From Spirochaetota bacterium (GTDB lineage: Bacteria; Spirochaetota; Leptospiria; Turneriellales; Turneriellaceae), in NCBI GenBank assembly GCA_029561505.1, contig JAKQXK010000248.1, positions 1 to 15,021 of the forward strand: a stretch of DNA of 15,021 bases, written 5' to 3'. Below, piece by piece: positions 12,201 through 15,021 of this stretch. Each line of letters starts with the position of its first letter. The first letter of the stretch is position 1. Under the pieces are notes generated by a model that saw nothing but the letters and a program-made list of their open reading frames with translations, searched no databases and had not been told where the DNA came from. The position numbers and the translations under genes were made by a program.

Positions 12201-13982
12201 TCACCCAGCCAGCATCGCCTGAGCAATCTTGCACAGCTCTGCCAGACGCTGGTGCGCGTGCTCGTCTATCTGAGGCGAGTACGCCGCGTGTTCACGGACG
12301 CCGACGTAGGCTTTCACTTTGGGTTCAGTGCCCGAAGGTCGAATCGCTATCCAGTCTCCGTTGGCGTTGGTGAAGTACAGAAGATTCTGTTGCGGAATTC
12401 CACTGATCGGTATATCTTTGCCGTCACGCAGTTCTATCTGCTTTTCAAAATCGCGCAGCGACGTGACCTGATGTCCCAGAAATTCTTTTGGCGGGTTTTG
12501 CCTTAAGCGTTCGATGAGCGCTTTCATTGCGTCGATGCCTGCCGCGCCGGGAAATTCTTTCTCAACAGCATCCTCCGCTGCGTAGCCGCATTCAGTATAC
12601 ATCGCCGTCAGCCAGTGATCGAAGCCCTGGTCGGCGGCAATGTGCGCGGCGAGCAAATTACTGACAATGCCGTCTTTGTCGCGCGAGTCGCCGATCGTGA
12701 CGCCGAATGCCTCTTCGAACGCGAGCACCATGCGCGCATCGGGGTCTGCCTTCAAAACCTCGTCGGCCTTATTGCCCATGTTCTTAAAACCCGTCAGAGT
12801 TTCATAGAAGGTGATGCCGAACTTTTCACATATCGCGCGCGTGAGAGGAGTGCTCACGAGACTGGCGAGGGCAAACTGATTCGGCTTTATTTTGCCCTGT
12901 TCACGCAGCTTTGCCAGCAGGTAGTAGAGTAACACTGTGCCGATCTGGTTGCCGGTGAGTGAGATGAATTTGCTGTTTTTTCTGTCTGCGGCGCCGATGC
13001 CATCCGTGGCAGCCGCAGACCCGGTAACCTCCGTGTTACGTCGGAACGCAACACCTATACGATCACCGTCGCCATCTGTCGCGAGAATTAAATCTGCACC
13101 GTCGGCTTCTGCTTTTTCGAGCGCCATATTGAGGCTGTCTTTGTTTTCCGGGTTAGGCGCTTTGACCGTGGGAAAAAGCGGGTGTGGTTCGTATTGCTGC
13201 GGAACCGGCAGAAAATTTTTGAATCCTGATTTATAAAAGACGGCATTCATCAGTGCACCGGCAGCACCGTGCAAAGGCGTGAAAACGATTTTTTGCGACC
13301 GGTCTTTCGCAAAATCGACTTCTGAGACGACCCACGAGACGTAGTCGCGCATTATCTGTTCGTCGAGCACTTTGAGCTTTCCCGCGGTTTCGGCCGCGCC
13401 AGGCATTTCGTAGCTGAGCGTGCTCATCGCTGCCATCACGTCGGTGTCGAACGGCGAGAGAATCTGCGCACCGTTTGCCGCATAAACTTTATAACCATTA
13501 TACGCCGCCGCATTGTGGCTCGACGTGATCATGATGCCGCACGAGGCGCCGAGTTTTCTGACGGTAAACGGTATCAGCGGCGTGGGAACGATGCGGTCGA
13601 ACGCGAGCACATCGATACCGGCCGCGAGGTAGACTCGCTGCGCTATACGCGCAAATTTGTCTGAATGCCGGCGCCCGTCATAGCCGATGACGACCTTTGC
13701 CAGCCCCTTCTCGCTGGCAGCGCGCGAGCGAATAACGTTTGCCACGGCCTGGCTGACGCGCGCGATTGTATAGGTATTGATGCGGGCGGTGCCAACGTCC
13801 ATGATGGCTCGCATGCCCGCCGTGCCGAAACTCAGGTCATAGCCGAATTGGTCTAGAATCGCTTTTTCGCGTTCAATCTCAGGCAGAGAAAGTAGTGCTT
13901 TAACGCCGGTGATCGTGTCGTCGTTGAACGGCGGTTTGCCCCAGGTTTCGGCAATTTTCAGGGCCTCTTCGTAGCTGCGCAT
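12201..13982 (-). CDS. pgm: phosphoglucomutase/phosphomannomutase family enzyme
   Basis: 593-residue cytoplasmic phosphohexomutase. The start at ATG 13982-13980 gives MRSYEEALKIAETW, the normal family N-terminus. The open frame continues to 14138 but would then run through the tpiA start and adds an unrelated stretch. Motifs: FGTAGMR (52-58), phosphoserine loop TSSHN (Ser155), Mg-binding DGDGDR (303-308), sugar-binding GFKNMG (398-403) with EEAFG (423-427), and phosphate-binding RPSGTEPK (548-555). The size and RDKDG segment fit the ~580-residue group that includes B. subtilis PgcA, which interconverts glucose 1- and 6-phosphate. Mannose activity cannot be excluded. A Gly/Ala/Asp-rich insert of about 20 residues (316-337) lies after DGDGDR, where relatives have a short turn. 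It diverges from tpiA and is followed by the NRDE gene. Confidence 0.92.
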   Translation of the reverse strand: MRSYEEALKIAETWGKPPFNDDTITGVKALLSLPEIEREKAILDQFGYDLSFGTAGMRAIMDVGTARINTYTIARVSQAVANVIRSRAASEKGLAKVVIGYDGRRHSDKFARIAQRVYLAAGIDVLAFDRIVPTPLIPFTVRKLGASCGIMITSSHNAAAYNGYKVYAANGAQILSPFDTDVMAAMSTLSYEMPGAAETAGKLKVLDEQIMRDYVSWVVSEVDFAKDRSQKIVFTPLHGAAGALMNAVFYKSGFKNFLPVPQQYEPHPLFPTVKAPNPENKDSLNMALEKAEADGADLILATDGDGDRIGVAFRRNTEVTGSAAATDGIGAADRKNSKFISLTGNQIGTVLLYYLLAKLREQGKIKPNQFALASLVSTPLTRAICEKFGITFYETLTGFKNMGNKADEVLKADPDARMVLAFEEAFGVTIGDSRDKDGIVSNLLAAHIAADQGFDHWLTAMYTECGYAAEDAVEKEFPGAAGIDAMKALIERLRQNPPKEFLGHQVTSLRDFEKQIELRDGKDIPISGIPQQNLLYFTNANGDWIAIRPSGTEPKVKAYVGVREHAAYSPQIDEHAHQRLAELCKIAQAMLAG

Positions 13983-13991
13983 CAAGATTTT

Positions 13992-14020
13992 TTCGTTTAC
14001 GTGTCTGGCACGTAAACGAA
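13992..14020. promoter_or_regulatory. perfect 12-bp inverted repeat in the pgm/tpiA divergent gap
   Basis: TTCGTTTACGTG (13992-14003) and CACGTAAACGAA (14009-14020) are perfect complements around TCTGG. GATTT (13986-13990) and AAATC (14023-14027) can extend the pairing past a small internal loop. The dyad fills most of the 46 bases between the two start codons, so it is placed either as a shared operator or as a leader hairpin for one of the two mRNAs. No clear -35/-10 pair was found beside it. Confidence 0.7.
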
Positions 14021-14028
14021 TTAAATCT

Positions 14029-14781
14029 GTGCGCACACCATTAATTGCCGGCAACTGGAAAATGAACCTGACGATTCGCGAGGCCGAAGCCTTGGCGCAG
14101 GCGGTGGGTGACAACGCGTCAGCGTACAATGACCGCAAGGTATTGATTTTCCCGACCTTTCTGCAGCTCAGCTCGGTTCACCAGGTGCTTGGCAAGACCA
14201 ACGTGATGTTGGGCGCGCAAAACTGTTCTGGCGAAAAAGACGGAGCGTTTACGGGTGAGGTTTCGGCCGCGCAGCTGAAAGACGCGGGCGTGCAATACGT
14301 ACTGATTGGGCACTCTGAGCGCCGTCACATTCTGAAAGAAAGCGAAGAATTTCTTAAGCGAAAGCTCGATCGCGTGCTCGAACAGGGGCTGGCTGCGATG
14401 CTCTGTGTGGGTGAAACCCTGGCAGAGCGTGAATCGGGTAAAGCTGAAGAGGTAGTTATCGGTCAGATCAATTCGGTGCTGGCGTCGATCAGCGCCAACG
14501 AATGGCAGCAGATATCGATTGCGTACGAACCCGTGTGGGCAATCGGCACCGGTAAAAACGCAACGCCCGAAGATGCCCAGAGCATGCACGCAACGATACG
14601 CAAGCGCGTTGCCGAGCTCAACAAAGACATTGCTCCCAAGATTCGCATTCTTTATGGCGGCTCGGTGAAACCCGATAACATCGCGGCGCTCATGGCGAAA
14701 GAAGATATTGACGGCGCCCTGGTCGGCGGTGCGAGCCTGAAGTCAGAGAGTTTTGCCGATTTGATCAAGAACGCAATGTAA
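14029..14781 (+). CDS. tpiA: triosephosphate isomerase (TpiA)
   Basis: Interconverts dihydroxyacetone phosphate and glyceraldehyde 3-phosphate in glycolysis and gluconeogenesis; cytoplasmic TIM barrel, normally dimeric. The 250 residues are of standard length, with AGNWKMN (Asn9, Lys11), IGHSERR (catalytic His95), the AYEPVWAIGTGK box with catalytic Glu167 and flexible loop 6, YGGSV and a phosphate-binding VGGASL near the C-terminus. The GTG at 14029 is accepted because MRTPLIAGNWKMN is the family's usual N-terminus and no other start suits. No Shine-Dalgarno is apparent; the leader is occupied by the inverted repeat at 13992-14020. It diverges from pgm and is followed by two hairpins. Confidence 0.97.
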   Translation: MRTPLIAGNWKMNLTIREAEALAQAVGDNASAYNDRKVLIFPTFLQLSSVHQVLGKTNVMLGAQNCSGEKDGAFTGEVSAAQLKDAGVQYVLIGHSERRHILKESEEFLKRKLDRVLEQGLAAMLCVGETLAERESGKAEEVVIGQINSVLASISANEWQQISIAYEPVWAIGTGKNATPEDAQSMHATIRKRVAELNKDIAPKIRILYGGSVKPDNIAALMAKEDIDGALVGGASLKSESFADLIKNAM

Positions 14782-14809
14782 TATCCTTTAGCCATGGGCT
14801 TAAGGATAT
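14781..14809 (+). terminator. hairpin directly after tpiA, no T run
   Basis: ATATCCTTTAGCC (14781-14793) pairs with GGCTTAAGGATAT (14797-14809) at 12 of 13 positions around an ATG triloop, starting on the last base of the tpiA stop. No T tract follows. It shares ATGGGCTTAAG with the next hairpin at 14855-14898. Confidence 0.5.
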
Positions 14810-14854
14810 CGTTGAGAATTTCTTGCGGCCGAGGTATAGCAGAATCAAATTCAG

Positions 14855-14898
14855 AAAATCTTTTTGCTATGGGCTTAAGCCCATAGCAAAGAGATTTT
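14855..14898. terminator. bidirectional intrinsic terminator between tpiA and the permease gene
   Basis: Arms 14855-14876 and 14877-14898 pair over 22 positions with one T-G exception (14862/14891). The inner 28 bases (14863-14890) are a perfect palindrome centred on CTTAAG. The outer ends are AAAA on the left and TTTT on the right, so each strand reads hairpin then T run. It separates the convergent tpiA and permease genes, and its right edge overlaps the permease stop codon by two bases. Confidence 0.75.
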
Positions 14899-15021
14899 AT
14901 TCATGTCTCAGTGCCTGTATCGGATTCAGCAGAGCCGCCTTTCTCGCGGGGTAAATGCCAAACACCAGACCCACGAACACCGAGAAGACGACCGAAAGCA
15001 CGACAGAAAAAGCGCTGATCG
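14897..15021 (-). CDS. C-terminus of a MacB/FtsX-type ABC transporter permease (5' truncated)
   Basis: Only the last 40 residues are inside the window, ending with TAA at 14899-14897. They consist of a membrane helix ([18 protein letters not shown]) followed by [17 protein letters not shown]. The GxYPARKAAxLxPIxALRxE ending is diagnostic of the FtsX-like permease domain of MacB/LolC/LolE-type transporters, which power lipoprotein release or efflux of peptides and other substrates through the envelope. Which subfamily it belongs to cannot be told from this tail. The gene was missed by simple ORF calling because it is cut by the window edge. Confidence 0.9.
   Translation of the reverse strand, partial: ISAFSVVLSVVFSVFVGLVFGIYPARKAALLNPIQALRHE

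Noticed and set aside
12177..12506. A 109-residue + strand ORF preceded by a perfect AGGAGG (12162-12167) at good spacing from GTG 12177
   Set aside because: It lies antisense to the conserved C-terminus of the phosphohexomutase, its product is Arg/Val-rich with no recognisable fold, and the AGGAGG belongs to the intergenic hairpin loop.
13983..14138. Extension of the phosphohexomutase reading frame by 52 residues upstream of ATG 13982
   Set aside because: The extension runs antisense through the start of tpiA and matches nothing in the family, whose N-terminus fits ATG 13982.

Overview
The window looks like ordinary chromosome of a diderm bacterium with roughly balanced GC content. Gene neighbours and protein flavour (a RsbU-type HAMP/PP2C phosphatase, a TPR protein and an outer-membrane-like protein in one run; a short secreted SFPD-repeat protein; frequent GTG and TTG starts; few strong Shine-Dalgarno sites) would fit a spirochaete of the Leptospirales, perhaps Turneriella-like. 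That placement is an inference from memory and was not checked by any search. There is no rRNA, tRNA, CRISPR array, insertion sequence or prophage, and no coding gap longer than about 150 bases.

Left end (1-2417, + strand): the 3' part of a small gene with a ribbon-helix-helix-like start is followed at once by trpE and trpG, the two subunits of anthranilate synthase. trpG converges with uvrB, and the two coding ends overlap by 15 bases.

Centre-left (8509 down to 2403, - strand): five genes packed with gaps of -4 to +2 bases, so almost certainly one operon. In order they encode a membrane-bound SpoIIE/RsbU-type PP2C phosphatase, a membrane-anchored TPR protein, a secreted probable outer-membrane beta-barrel, an FtsL/DivIC-like one-pass division protein, and UvrB. 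The TPR protein and the beta-barrel protein each carry a similar ~40-residue small-barrel module, at the C-terminus of one and the N-terminus of the other. The arrangement suggests that envelope signalling, division and DNA repair are expressed together.

Centre-right (8590-11266, + strand): five small or medium genes. These are an unrecognised 107-residue protein, a YidB/DUF937-like protein ending at a good intrinsic terminator, a secreted 103-residue protein built from 11-residue SFPD repeats, a membrane-anchored alpha/beta hydrolase, and a three-helix DUF2834-like membrane protein.

Right end (11275-15021): an NRDE/TANGO2 family gene and a phosphohexomutase gene (- strand) diverge from tpiA (+ strand). 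The 46-bp pgm/tpiA divergent gap is largely filled by a perfect 12-bp inverted repeat. The pgm/NRDE gap holds a bulged hairpin bracketed by two copies of a 14-bp direct repeat. After tpiA come two hairpins that share a core sequence; the second is a bidirectional terminator. The window ends in the C-terminus of a MacB/FtsX-type ABC transporter permease (- strand).

No clearly new defence or mobile system is visible. The most interesting items are the SFPD-repeat secreted protein, the shared small-barrel module in the phosphatase operon, and the structured intergenic DNA around pgm.
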